From G965218495 sp965218495 (lineage in GTDB: Bacteria > Bacteroidota > Rhodothermia > Rhodothermales > Bin80): a stretch of DNA of 64,000 nucleotides. The position numbers and the translations under genes were made by a program. A model generated the notes under the pieces. It searched no databases and was not told the origin of the DNA. It saw nothing but the letters and a program-made list of their open reading frames with translations. Below are positions 52,807 to 61,737 of the stretch, one piece after another (positions within the stretch are counted from its first letter, which is position 1; the number at the start of each line of letters is the position of its first letter). The stretch lies in the NCBI GenBank assembly GCA_965218495.1, contig OZ244626.1:62001-126000 (forward strand). Direction: 5' to 3'.

Positions 52807-53931
52807 ATGCAGAAAACGGTTGTCCTGCTTTTCCTGGTGATGAGTGCCTGCGAAACCACGCAACCCGACACCGCAGAGAAGTACGATGGATCCACTGACT
52901 CGCTGCGCATTGCCGGTGAGATGCACTTGCGCAATGTGCGGCAGCTCACCTTCGGAGGCAACAATGCGGAAGCGTACTGGAGCTTCGACGATACGCGGCT
53001 CATCTTCCAGTCGGACTGGAGCGGCATCAACCCGCTAGGATGTGACCAGAATTTCGTCGTTGATGTGCGCGAGTCGGGGCCGCCCAGGCTGGTATCGACG
53101 GGCTTGGGTCGTACGACCTGTGGATACTTCTTGCCGGACGGCCGCTTCCTCTACGCCTCAACGCATGCCACATCCACGGCGTGTCCACCTCTACCGGCTG
53201 CGAGGGACAGGTATGTCTGGCCGATCTACGATGAATACGACATCTATGTGGCATCACCAGAATCCAAGCAGTCGCCCGAACTCTTGATCGGCGGGCCAGG
53301 GTACGATGCCGAGGCCACCGTGTCGCCGGACGGGCAATTTGTCGTCTTTACGTCAAACCGGTCGGGAGACCTCGAGTTGTGGCGCTTCGAAATCGCCACG
53401 GGCGAGCTCTTGCAGCTAACCAGCACGCTAGGCTACGACGGCGGCGCCTTCTTTTCCTATGACTCGCGGAAGATTGTCTGGCGAGCTAGCCGGCCAAAAG
53501 GGGAGGAGGCAAACATCTACCAATCGCTCCTCGAGGAGAACTTGGTGGAGCCGTCGAGGATGCAGATTTTTGTCGCAGACGCCGATGGTGCCAATGCCCG
53601 CCAGGTGACCGACTTGCCTGGCGCCAACTGGGCACCGTTTTTTCACCCGCGAGGAGACCGAATCATCTTTGCGTCAAACTTCGAGAGCGTAGGCCAAGGG
53701 CGCCCCGTGTTCGCTATCTACATGATCGACACCACCGGCGGCGAACCCGTCAAGATCACGCATTCGAACACGTTTGACGCTTTTCCGATGTTCTCCTTTG
53801 ATGGTACCAAGCTTGTCTTTGCCTCCAACCGTAACGCAAGCCGTTTGCCCAGCGGCGACACCAATGTCTTCGTCGCAGATTGGGTTGAGTTTCCTGAAGC
53901 GGCCGACTCGAACTTTGTATCAATTCGTTAG
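52807..53931 (+). CDS. TolB/PD40-like beta-propeller lipoprotein
   Basis: A 374-residue lipoprotein with signal MQKTVVLLFLVMSACETTQ (lipobox MSAC). The rest consists of WD40-like PD40 repeats: NAEAYWSFDDTRLIFQSD, EATVSPDGQFVVFTSNRSGDLELWRF, GAFFSYDSRKIVWRAS, NWAPFFHPRGDRIIFASNF and AFPMFSFDGTKLVFASNR. The repeated 'SPDG..IVFtSnR.G..eiy' pattern is as in the TolB C-terminal propeller. There is no catalytic domain. Such proteins often occur as periplasmic or surface adaptors. Divergent from the thioredoxin gene; the metal importer starts about 60 bases downstream. Confidence 0.85.
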   Translation: MQKTVVLLFLVMSACETTQPDTAEKYDGSTDSLRIAGEMHLRNVRQLTFGGNNAEAYWSFDDTRLIFQSDWSGINPLGCDQNFVVDVRESGPPRLVSTGLGRTTCGYFLPDGRFLYASTHATSTACPPLPAARDRYVWPIYDEYDIYVASPESKQSPELLIGGPGYDAEATVSPDGQFVVFTSNRSGDLELWRFEIATGELLQLTSTLGYDGGAFFSYDSRKIVWRASRPKGEEANIYQSLLEENLVEPSRMQIFVADADGANARQVTDLPGANWAPFFHPRGDRIIFASNFESVGQGRPVFAIYMIDTTGGEPVKITHSNTFDAFPMFSFDGTKLVFASNRNASRLPSGDTNVFVADWVEFPEAADSNFVSIR

Positions 53932-53991
53932 TGGTGGATCTTTAGGTTTATAGGGCGTTAAAACTATTGTTTGCCCTGCCTAAATTTACCT

Positions 53992-54954
53992 GTGGACTTG
54001 ATTAGATCAGCACGGCTCCGCGCGCTGCCCTTGGTGCTTTTGACGCTTGCAGCCTGCGGCAAGGTGGAAACTGGCCCGCAGCCTATAGACTTCTCCAGCC
54101 GGCCGATTCGTGTGGTAACCACCACCACGATGATTGCAGACCTGGTTCGCGCGGTGGGTGGGAGCCAGATAGTGGTCGACGGCCTGATGGGGCCGGGGGT
54201 GGATCCGCACCTGTTCAAGGCGAGTGCTCGCGACGTGGCGACGATGGCGGGAGCCGATGTCATCATTTACAATGGCTTGCATCTTGAAGGCAAGATGACG
54301 GATGTCTTTGAAGAGATGCGTAAGCGAGGCGTGCCGACTGTAGCAGTGGCTGAAAGCATTCCGGTGGAATTGCTGCGTGAGTCCGCGCTATTTCAAGGCA
54401 ACTACGACCCACACATTTGGCTTGATGCGGGCTTGTGGAACCGCGCTGCAGGTGCCGTAGCTAGCGAGTTGGCCACGTTGGATCCTGACCATGCCGACAT
54501 GTTTCGGGCGCAGCATGCCGCGTATGCCGATGAACTGGAAGAAGTCGATGCGTACGTGCGCGCAGCCGTCGAACGCATTACACCGCAGCAGCGCGTCATC
54601 GTTACTTCGCATGATGCATTTGGCTACTACGGTCAGGCATATGGGTTCGAGGTGCAGGGTCTTCAAGGCATCAGCACGGCAACGGAGGCGGGCACGGCCG
54701 ACGTACAGCGCGTGGCTTCTCTGGTTGCGGAGCGCCGAGTTCCCGCGCTGTTTGTTGAATCTTCTGTGTCGCCGCGCGGCATCGAAGCCGTGCGGGAAGC
54801 CGTTCGCGCGCGCGGGTTTAACGTCTCAATCGGAGGAACGCTCTTTGGTGATGCCCTGGGCGCACCGAACACAGAATGCGGCACTTACCTCGGAATGCTT
54901 CGCCATAACACGGACACGATAGTAGGGGCACTGGCGCATGCAGGCGGCGATTGA
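53992..54954 (+). CDS. Mn/Zn-type ABC transporter substrate-binding lipoprotein
   Basis: About 320 residues of the TroA/MntA/ZnuA cluster A-I family. GTG 53992 gives a lipoprotein signal, MDLIRSARLRALPLVLLTLAAC. Metal-ligand regions are GPGVDPHLFKAS (His), GNYDPHIWLD (His), VIVTSHDAFGYYGQAYG (His) and PALFVESSVSPRG (acidic ligand). The long His-rich loop typical of zinc-specific ZnuA is absent, so manganese or iron is more likely. A TTG at 53971 is an alternative start. It overlaps the ATPase gene by 17 bases and starts a four-gene importer operon. Confidence 0.88.
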   Translation: MDLIRSARLRALPLVLLTLAACGKVETGPQPIDFSSRPIRVVTTTTMIADLVRAVGGSQIVVDGLMGPGVDPHLFKASARDVATMAGADVIIYNGLHLEGKMTDVFEEMRKRGVPTVAVAESIPVELLRESALFQGNYDPHIWLDAGLWNRAAGAVASELATLDPDHADMFRAQHAAYADELEEVDAYVRAAVERITPQQRVIVTSHDAFGYYGQAYGFEVQGLQGISTATEAGTADVQRVASLVAERRVPALFVESSVSPRGIEAVREAVRARGFNVSIGGTLFGDALGAPNTECGTYLGMLRHNTDTIVGALAHAGGD

Positions 54955-55672
54955 GGTCCGCGACTTGACGGTCGCATATCGCGAACGTCCGGTATTGTGG
55001 GACATTGACCTTACAGTGCCGAGCGGCGTGTTGATGGCTATTGTCGGGCCCAATGGCGCTGGCAAGACGACGCTAATCAAAGCCATCCTCAACCTGGTGG
55101 TTCCGTCCGCCGGGCAAGTCCGCATCTTTGGCAAGCCATACGCCAGCGCCAAGTCCTTCGTTGGGTATGTGCCACAACGCGGCAGCGTGGATTGGGATTT
55201 TCCTGCGAACGTGCTGGACGTCGTGCTGATGGGGCTCTATGGCAAGCTGGGCTGGGTCCGACGCCCTGGCCGCGCCGAGCGTGCCCGCTCGTTGGAGGCC
55301 CTAAAGCAGGTGGGTATGGACCATCTCGCGCATCGCCAGATCAGTCAGCTGTCAGGTGGTCAGCAGCAGCGCGTGTTTCTGGCGCGTGCGTTGGTTCAGG
55401 ACGCCACCGTTTACTTTATGGACGAGCCCCTGCAGGGCGTTGACGCAACTACGGAACAGGCCATCATTGCGCTGCTGCGCAACCTGCGGTTACGCGGCAA
55501 GACAGTCGTTGTGGTCCACCACGACCTGCAGACCGTATCCGCGTACTTTGACGAGGTCATGCTGCTAAACGTGCGACGCATCGCTAGCGGACCGGTCGAT
55601 GAGGTTTTCACACAGGACAACCTGCGCCTCACCTACGGCGGGCGATTGGCGTTTCTTGAACGCCCTTCCTAG
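54938..55672 (+). CDS. Mn/Zn-type ABC transporter ATP-binding protein
   Basis: A 244-residue ATPase. Walker A IVGPNGAGKTTLIKAIL (about residues 36-52), VGYVPQRGSVDWDFPANVLDVVLMGLYG (Q-loop region characteristic of the manganese/zinc family), signature QLSGGQQQRVFLARAL, Walker B VYFMDEPLQGVD and H-loop VVVVHHDLQTV. It drives uptake with the binding protein upstream and the two permeases downstream. Full length. Same strand, overlapping or adjacent to its neighbours. Confidence 0.92.
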   Translation: MQAAIEVRDLTVAYRERPVLWDIDLTVPSGVLMAIVGPNGAGKTTLIKAILNLVVPSAGQVRIFGKPYASAKSFVGYVPQRGSVDWDFPANVLDVVLMGLYGKLGWVRRPGRAERARSLEALKQVGMDHLAHRQISQLSGGQQQRVFLARALVQDATVYFMDEPLQGVDATTEQAIIALLRNLRLRGKTVVVVHHDLQTVSAYFDEVMLLNVRRIASGPVDEVFTQDNLRLTYGGRLAFLERPS

Positions 55673-55676
55673 AGAC

Positions 55677-56792
55677 GTGGACCAACTGTTTACGGACTAC
55701 ACGCTGCGCACTGTGGCACTGGGTGCTGCCCTGTTGGGGGCAGTTAGTGGGACCTTGGGTACATTCGCGGTGCTGCGCAAGCAGAGTCTTTTGGGCGATG
55801 CCATCTCGCACGCAGCACTACCTGGAATTGGACTGGCGTTTCTGCTTACTGGCAGTAAGATTCCGCTTGTGCTGATGATTGGTGCGGCGCTCGCCGGCTG
55901 GTGCGCTACGGCACTGGTGATGGCTATCACGGGCGTCACGCGTGTAAAGTATGACAGCGCGCTAGGGTTGGTGCTGTCGGTGTTCTTTGGTGTGGGCTTG
56001 GTAATCTTGACCGTGATCCAGAAGATGCCCAATGCCAATCAGGCGGGGCTGGACGCATTCCTCTTCGGGCAGGCCGCCGCGCTTGTCGAGCAGGATGTGC
56101 TGACGATGGCCGGGCTGGGTGGCGTGGCACTGCTGTTGGCTGCGTTGTTCTGGAAGGAGTTTCAGCTCCTAGCCTTCAACGTGGACTTCGGGCGAAGTCT
56201 TGGCCTGCCCATGCGGAGGCTGGACATTCTCCTGACAGCGCTCCTGGTGATAGCGATCGTCATCGGCCTGCAGACAGTAGGAGTCGTTCTGATGAGTGCG
56301 ATGATTGTTGCACCCGCAGCAGCGGCACGGCAGTGGACTGATCGGCTGGGGAAGATGGTACTTCTTGCCATGGGGTTCGGCGCGCTGGCCGGCGTAGTCG
56401 GTGCGCTGATTAGCACGAGCACGGCGCACCTGCCGACCGGGCCGACGATTGTGCTGACCATAAGCGGCATAGTGGCGTTTTCGATGCTGTTTGCGCCACG
56501 TAGGGGCCTGATTCTGCGGGCCGTGCGCCATCGGCTCAGCAACACGCGGTTTAAGCGCGAGGCTGTCCTGCTGGATTTGTATCAGCTGGCACAACAGCAC
56601 GCCACTTTTGAACATCCTCATCCTGAGGCTACGCTCATGGCCATGCAGCCCGGATCCGGGAGTCTGCGCGCACAATTCAAGGTGCTGGCCGACCAGGGGC
56701 TGATACGGCCTGCCGGCAAGCACGAATGGGCGCTTACACTTCAGGGTATGGCTGAGTGTGAGCGGCTGCGCCGTGAGCGGAATCAGCCATGA
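55677..56792 (+). CDS. Metal ABC transporter permease fused to C-terminal winged-helix domain (1)
   Basis: About 371 residues from GTG 55677, four bases after the ATPase stop. The first 280 residues are the ABC-3 membrane domain: TLGTFAVLRKQSLLGDAISHAALPGIGLAFLLTG, then LGLVLSVFFGVGLVILT, FQLLAFNVDFGRSLGLP and MIVAPAAAARQWTDRL. The last 80 residues are not membrane-like: REAVLLDLYQLAQQHATFEHPHPEATLMA, then LRAQFKVLADQGLIRPAGKHEWALTLQGMAECERL, resembling the helix-turn-helix and wing of DtxR/MarR-type proteins. It overlaps the second permease by four bases. The soluble domain may tune transport or sense metal; this is inferred. Confidence 0.87.
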   Translation: MDQLFTDYTLRTVALGAALLGAVSGTLGTFAVLRKQSLLGDAISHAALPGIGLAFLLTGSKIPLVLMIGAALAGWCATALVMAITGVTRVKYDSALGLVLSVFFGVGLVILTVIQKMPNANQAGLDAFLFGQAAALVEQDVLTMAGLGGVALLLAALFWKEFQLLAFNVDFGRSLGLPMRRLDILLTALLVIAIVIGLQTVGVVLMSAMIVAPAAAARQWTDRLGKMVLLAMGFGALAGVVGALISTSTAHLPTGPTIVLTISGIVAFSMLFAPRRGLILRAVRHRLSNTRFKREAVLLDLYQLAQQHATFEHPHPEATLMAMQPGSGSLRAQFKVLADQGLIRPAGKHEWALTLQGMAECERLRRERNQP

Positions 56793-57901
56793 CGGCGTTT
56801 CAGCTGGAGATACAGCTCGTTGCTGCGATTGTGGCAGGTGCTTGTGCCTTGCCGGGTACCTTCTTGGTGCTCCGCAGCATGGCCATGATGAGTGATGCCA
56901 TCAGCCACGCAATTCTGCCCGGGCTGGTGGTGGCATTTTTCCTGACGGGCAGCCTGTCGTCCCCGCTGCTCCTGGTGGGCGGGGCAGTCGTGGGTGTGTG
57001 TACCGTGGTGCTAGTTGAACTCGTGCGCCGGACGCGCTTGGTGGGTGAGGACGCTGCGATAGGTCTGGTCTTTCCGGCGTTGTTTTCCGTGGGGGTGATC
57101 CTAATTGCCCGCTATGCAGGTGATGTGCACTTGGACACGGATGCGGTGCTGCTGGGCGAATTGGCACTGGTGCCGTTTGACCGGTGGGTTATAGGTGGCT
57201 ATGACCTCGGTCCGCAGGCGCTCTACGCCATGAGCGCAGTATCAATCGCCTCGGTGCTGTTTATCATGTTGTTCTATAAAGAGCTACAGCTGGGTACGTT
57301 TGATGCCGCGCTGGCGGCTACTCTGGGGCTCATGCCGACGATGCTTCACTATGCACTGATGGGGCTGGTATCTGTGACCGCCGTGGCGGCGTTTGATGCA
57401 GTTGGCTCCATCCTGGTTGTAGCGCTAATGGTAGGCCCGCCGGCAGCGGCGCACATTCTGACGGATCGGCTGGACAGGATGATCATGCTAAGCGTCGGTC
57501 TCGGCATCACTAGCGCGGTTGCCGGGTACTGGTTGGCCTATGCGTTGGACGCCTCCATAGCCGGGTCCATGGCGGCCGTGGTCGGCATCGCATTTCTGGG
57601 GACCTTCCTGTTTGCTCCGGCGCGTGGCGTAGTTGCCGTGTTCCGCAGACGCAGGCGGCAACGTTGGACCTTTGCATTTAAGATGTTGACCATCCACCTT
57701 GCTCAGCATGAGCATCGCCACGACGCGGCCCGGGAGTGCCATGCTGACCACCTGCAGGATCACTTTGAATGGGAGGTGGGCTTCGCTGGGCAGGTCGTGC
57801 GACAGGCGGAACAGGCCGGGATAATTGACAGGGATGGCGGCCTGCTTGTGCTGACGCCAGCAGGGCGGCGCCTGGCCAATGAAGCTATTGTGCGCGACTA
57901 G
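56789..57901 (+). CDS. Metal ABC transporter permease fused to C-terminal winged-helix domain (2)
   Basis: A 370-residue second permease. ABC-3 signatures: LPGTFLVLRSMAMMSDAISHAILPGLVVAFFLTG, GLVFPALFSVGVILIARY, LQLGTFDAALAATLGLMP and LVVALMVGPPAAAHILTDRLDRM. After the last helix near residue 290, a soluble tail contains MLTIHLAQHEHRHDAARECHADHLQDHFEW, which is rich in histidine, and then QVVRQAEQAGIIDRDGGLLVLTPAGRRLANEA, a wing-like segment similar to the tail of the first permease. The His-rich stretch could bind metal. Tail overlaps the convergent ccmF gene by 17 bases. Confidence 0.87.
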   Translation: MTAFQLEIQLVAAIVAGACALPGTFLVLRSMAMMSDAISHAILPGLVVAFFLTGSLSSPLLLVGGAVVGVCTVVLVELVRRTRLVGEDAAIGLVFPALFSVGVILIARYAGDVHLDTDAVLLGELALVPFDRWVIGGYDLGPQALYAMSAVSIASVLFIMLFYKELQLGTFDAALAATLGLMPTMLHYALMGLVSVTAVAAFDAVGSILVVALMVGPPAAAHILTDRLDRMIMLSVGLGITSAVAGYWLAYALDASIAGSMAAVVGIAFLGTFLFAPARGVVAVFRRRRRQRWTFAFKMLTIHLAQHEHRHDAARECHADHLQDHFEWEVGFAGQVVRQAEQAGIIDRDGGLLVLTPAGRRLANEAIVRD

Positions 57902-60281
57902 CTCGTCGGCGCCGGAAATTGACTTCAGCGGCACGTCGTACCACCGACAAGAAGAAGCCCACGGTAAGCATAATCAGCCCGATCCACACCAGGCTGATGG
58001 CTGGCTTTTCATAAGCCTGTACGATCACATAGTCCGGGCCCTCGATCCCTTCCAAGGCGAGGTTGATGGCACCGCTATTTACGTCCATGCTCTTGAAGTA
58101 CGCGGTCAGCGCTTGGCCGCGCGCGGGCACATAGTGTACCGACCGGTCCTCGCGTACAGCATAGATCGGGCGCAGCACTTCATGATCTCCCGATTCCCAG
58201 TTCGTTAACTGAAGGACAGCACCAACGGCGATCTCGGTGCGTGCAGCTTCTTCTGCGCCCATCTCTGCGACTAGATCGATTGCAGTGTCGAACGCATCAA
58301 AGCGAAGGCTGTAGCGACCACCCTCCAAGAGGACGCTGTCACCGCGAACAAGCGTGACCTCGCTGTCTCCCGAAGGATCCACCATGGCGCTTGGAGAGAC
58401 AGCCACGAAGATGTCCTTTTCGACATACAGCTTGAGGTCCGGGTGCTGAATCCACTGCCCGGTAGAGGATTTGTAGGCAACGGGTTTCATGGTAAAAGCG
58501 TGCCCGCGCGGGTCGGTCCAGTTGAGCACGAACTTCGTGTGACCACGAGTTCCGGACTCCGTGCCCACATACTCGACGCGATAGCCTTCTACATCCAGTG
58601 GCCGGCCACGCTCAAGGATGAAATTCTCGCGCTCGGAGCGCGGCGGGGCATTGGAGATCGCGTCGCTGAAGCCTGCCGAAGCAATGATGCCAATGACCGC
58701 GATGCCCAGCCCGACATGTGCCAAAGCTCCGCCCGCAAGCTTTATGTTTCCGCGCGCGATGCGCCAAAGCACCGCGAGGTTTCCATAAAACGCGAAGAAC
58801 GCAGTGAAGAGTAAGAGCAGGAGCTGTAAACCGTACCCATACTGACTCCAGAACCCGGGTCCGGGGTTCACGGACGCGCTAGCAAAAGGTGTCAGAGTCA
58901 CCACGAGCGTCGTACTCAGCACTGCCAGCCCAACAGGCAGGATGAGCGTTCGGTTGATATTCGCGATGCTCATCTTGTGCCACCAGAACAGCTGCCCGAG
59001 TCCTGCCAAAAAGACGAGGCCGACCGATAGCGGCAGCGTCCAGCCATTGTAGAAAGCTATGGGGACAGTAGCCGGGTTGTCGCGAAAGATGCGCCCAAAG
59101 ATTGGAGCGCTCGTGCCCAGGATGACTACAGCAGCGATGACGCACAGGATGACGGCACCACTGAATACCATAAACTCCCGTGATAAATAGTTCGCCTCCT
59201 GCACCGGACCCGGTAAATCTTTATAGCGATACGCAAAGAGCCCAACGCCGAGGATGCCCATCGCCAGGATCCAGATCAGCAGCTGATTATACAGACCCAA
59301 GTCCACGAACGCGTGTACGGATGCCTCGCCCAGGATGCCGCTACGCGTAAGGAACGTCGAATACACAACCAACATGTATGACAGGATGCACAGAAACAGG
59401 GCCCCTTTGTGGCCAATGCCCCCCTTACGCTGGATCAGCATCATGTGGATGGCCGCTATGCCGACGATCCAAGGAACAAAGGAAGAATTCTCGACCGGAT
59501 CCCATGCCCAAAAGCCACCGAAGCTCAGCGTTTCGTAAGCCCAATACCCACCCATGGCGATGCCAACGCCCAGACACATCACGGACACCAGGGTCCAGGG
59601 TAAAGCAGGGCGCACCCACTGCGTGTACTGCCGCTTCCATAGGGCGGCAATGGCAAAGGCGAACGGCACGACCATCGTCGCAAAGCCAACGAACAGCATG
59701 GGGGGATGGATGACCATCCAGTAGTTTTGGAGCAGGTCGTTGAGCCCCGTGCCATCCATCGGCACAAAGCTAGGGTCGCTTTGAAAGATGGGTGCTTGGG
59801 GATTGGCTTCCGCAAGCGTAGCGAAGGGGGTGGCCCCGATTTCCAACGGTCCGAACTTAAGTCCAACAATCATGGAAAGCAGAAACACCTGGCAAAGTGC
59901 CACCACTGCCATTACGGGCGCCGTGTAGCTTTTTTCCGCCCAGCGGATCAGTGTGAGACCGACCAGACAGTTTAGGATAATCCAGAGCAGAAACGAGCCT
60001 TCTTGTCCCTCCCACGACGCGGAAAACAGGAAATGGGATGGCAAGTCGCGCGACGAGTGCGCCCAGACGTAGTTGTACTGAAACTGGTGCGTAGCAATGA
60101 GCGCGATCACAAGCAGCCATGCGGCGAAAAGGCACCCCGTCATAACACTCCACAGGATGCGCCCGTACCGCGCATAGTCTACGGCGTCATCGACCTGTGC
60201 CGCCCGGAAAAACGCATAGCCACTAAGGGCCGCGCAGACAATGGCGGTAAGGATAAGAATTTGGCCGAAGTGCCCTGCCAT
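57885..60281 (-). CDS. ccmF: Cytochrome c haem lyase subunit CcmF
   Basis: A 798-residue polytopic membrane protein of the CcmF/CcsA haem-handling family. The tryptophan-rich WWD motif is clear: YWAYETLSFGGFWAWDPVENSSFVPWIV, following IHPPMLFVGFATMVVPFAFAIAALW and preceding YSTFLTRSGILGEASVHAF. The C-terminal third has a periplasmic domain (ERENFILERGRPLDVEGYRVEYVG..) and a final helix with WIGLIMLTVGFFLSVVRR. It joins haem to apocytochrome c, needed by the c-type cytochrome lipoproteins at 8-14 kb. ATG 60281 was chosen because it starts the first membrane helix; 18 upstream residues are not convincing. Start is four bases after mpl. Confidence 0.93.
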   Translation of the reverse strand: MAGHFGQILILTAIVCAALSGYAFFRAAQVDDAVDYARYGRILWSVMTGCLFAAWLLVIALIATHQFQYNYVWAHSSRDLPSHFLFSASWEGQEGSFLLWIILNCLVGLTLIRWAEKSYTAPVMAVVALCQVFLLSMIVGLKFGPLEIGATPFATLAEANPQAPIFQSDPSFVPMDGTGLNDLLQNYWMVIHPPMLFVGFATMVVPFAFAIAALWKRQYTQWVRPALPWTLVSVMCLGVGIAMGGYWAYETLSFGGFWAWDPVENSSFVPWIVGIAAIHMMLIQRKGGIGHKGALFLCILSYMLVVYSTFLTRSGILGEASVHAFVDLGLYNQLLIWILAMGILGVGLFAYRYKDLPGPVQEANYLSREFMVFSGAVILCVIAAVVILGTSAPIFGRIFRDNPATVPIAFYNGWTLPLSVGLVFLAGLGQLFWWHKMSIANINRTLILPVGLAVLSTTLVVTLTPFASASVNPGPGFWSQYGYGLQLLLLLFTAFFAFYGNLAVLWRIARGNIKLAGGALAHVGLGIAVIGIIASAGFSDAISNAPPRSERENFILERGRPLDVEGYRVEYVGTESGTRGHTKFVLNWTDPRGHAFTMKPVAYKSSTGQWIQHPDLKLYVEKDIFVAVSPSAMVDPSGDSEVTLVRGDSVLLEGGRYSLRFDAFDTAIDLVAEMGAEEAARTEIAVGAVLQLTNWESGDHEVLRPIYAVREDRSVHYVPARGQALTAYFKSMDVNSGAINLALEGIEGPDYVIVQAYEKPAISLVWIGLIMLTVGFFLSVVRRAAEVNFRRRRASRAQ

Positions 60282-60285
60282 AGGT

Positions 60286-61737
60286 CTACTCTCCGTTGCG
60301 TAGCGCCGACAGCAACCGGCTATGCAGTCCGCCAAAGCTGCCGTTGCTCATGATAAGTACTACGTCATTCTCCTGGAGGGATGCAAGGAGTGCGGGCAAG
60401 AGCGCGTCGCATTCTGAGAATACGCGTGTCGGTGTGCCGCGCTGGCAGATTTCACGGGCTAGAGCGGCCGTATCCATAAACCGTGCCGGATCGTCGTTAT
60501 GGCGAAATGGCGGGGCGCTGATAAAGGCCAGCGCAGCGGCGTCAAACGCATGCGAATACAGTGCCTCAAAAATCTTGCGGCGACTTGAGTTAGTCCGCGG
60601 CTCAAAGACGGCCAAGAGGCGGCGCGTTGGCCAGCGATCGCGTGCCGCCTGAATCGTTGCACACACCGCTGTAGGGTGGTGAGCAAAGTCATCTACTACA
60701 GCTATGCTGCGAACCTCGCCCAGAACCTGCAGGCGCCGCTTGATGCCTCGGTAACCTGAAAAAGACAGTGCCTCGCTAGGCAGGCCTTCGGCCAGCGCAA
60801 GGCTGCAGGCCCCGAGCGCGTTAAGCAGATTGTGGCGCCCAAAAAGCGGCAGGTGCAGCTCGGCGGTAGGCTTGCAGCCGATAGTCAATGTGAATTGCTG
60901 CCCGTCCGGCTGGATCTGGATGTCCGAAGCAGACACGTGCGAGGTCGGCCTCAAACCGTAGGTCAGCACGGACGCGCCTGTAGCGTCGGCCAGCCGTGAG
61001 ACTACCGGCTGGTCATCACAGAGCACGAGCGTGCTGCGTACGAGGTGTGCGAACGCGGCGAAGGCCTCCTGGTACTCGGCGAAGCTGCGGTAGATGTCCG
61101 CGTGGTCGAGCTCCATCGAAGTGACAAGTCCCGCATGCGGCTTGTAGTGCAAGAACTTCGGCCGTTTGTCAAAATAGGCGCTGTCATACTCGTCGCCCTC
61201 AACTACGAAATGCGGTCCACTTCCCAAGCCGTAGCTCGCGCTCCTGCCGGATATGATCCCGCCAACCAGGTAACTGGGATCTCGAGCCCGCATAAGGTGG
61301 ATAAGCAGGCCCGTCGTCGTTGTTTTGCCGTGCGTGCCTGCGACTACGACCGAGCGGCGGTGTCGCAGAAAGAAGTGCGCCAAAGCCTCGGGGAAGGAGA
61401 GCTGGGGCAGACTGCGATCCCGCGCAGCGGCCGCTTCCACATGCGTGGGCGGACACGCATTGCCAACGATGACAAGATCTGGACCGTAGTCCAGGTGGGA
61501 AGCATCATACCCGGAAAGAAAGTCGATGTCGAGTTTGGCCAGATGCGTGCTCATCGGCGGGTAGATGCCTGAGTCTGAGCCACGGACGCGATAGCCAGCC
61601 TCCTTGAGTAGCCCGGCGAGTGAGCCCATGCCGGTGCCGCAGATTCCGATCAGGTAGACATCACGCACTCGATCCGGCACCGGCGGCCGATCAAAAATGC
61701 GCAGGTGGGCGTCCGGAAACTCGGAGAGCTTTCTCAT
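60286..61737 (-). CDS. mpl: UDP-N-acetylmuramate:L-alanyl-gamma-D-glutamyl-meso-diaminopimelate ligase
   Basis: A 483-residue Mur-ligase. VYLIGICGTGMGSLAGLLKEAGYRVRGSD is the N-terminal Rossmann domain, VVVAGTHGKTTTTGLLIHLM the ATP-binding P-loop, FVVEGDEYDSAYFDKRPKFLHYKP the Mpl-specific stretch, then ELDHADIYRS and FGRHNLLNALGAC, and VVDDFAHHPTAVCATIQAARDRWP with LAVFEPRTNSSRR in the C-terminal domain. Mpl recycles murein tripeptide, showing meso-diaminopimelate peptidoglycan. It overlaps the RND gene upstream by one base (TGATG) and precedes ccmF by four bases. Confidence 0.93.
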   Translation of the reverse strand: MRKLSEFPDAHLRIFDRPPVPDRVRDVYLIGICGTGMGSLAGLLKEAGYRVRGSDSGIYPPMSTHLAKLDIDFLSGYDASHLDYGPDLVIVGNACPPTHVEAAAARDRSLPQLSFPEALAHFFLRHRRSVVVAGTHGKTTTTGLLIHLMRARDPSYLVGGIISGRSASYGLGSGPHFVVEGDEYDSAYFDKRPKFLHYKPHAGLVTSMELDHADIYRSFAEYQEAFAAFAHLVRSTLVLCDDQPVVSRLADATGASVLTYGLRPTSHVSASDIQIQPDGQQFTLTIGCKPTAELHLPLFGRHNLLNALGACSLALAEGLPSEALSFSGYRGIKRRLQVLGEVRSIAVVDDFAHHPTAVCATIQAARDRWPTRRLLAVFEPRTNSSRRKIFEALYSHAFDAAALAFISAPPFRHNDDPARFMDTAALAREICQRGTPTRVFSECDALLPALLASLQENDVVLIMSNGSFGGLHSRLLSALRNGE

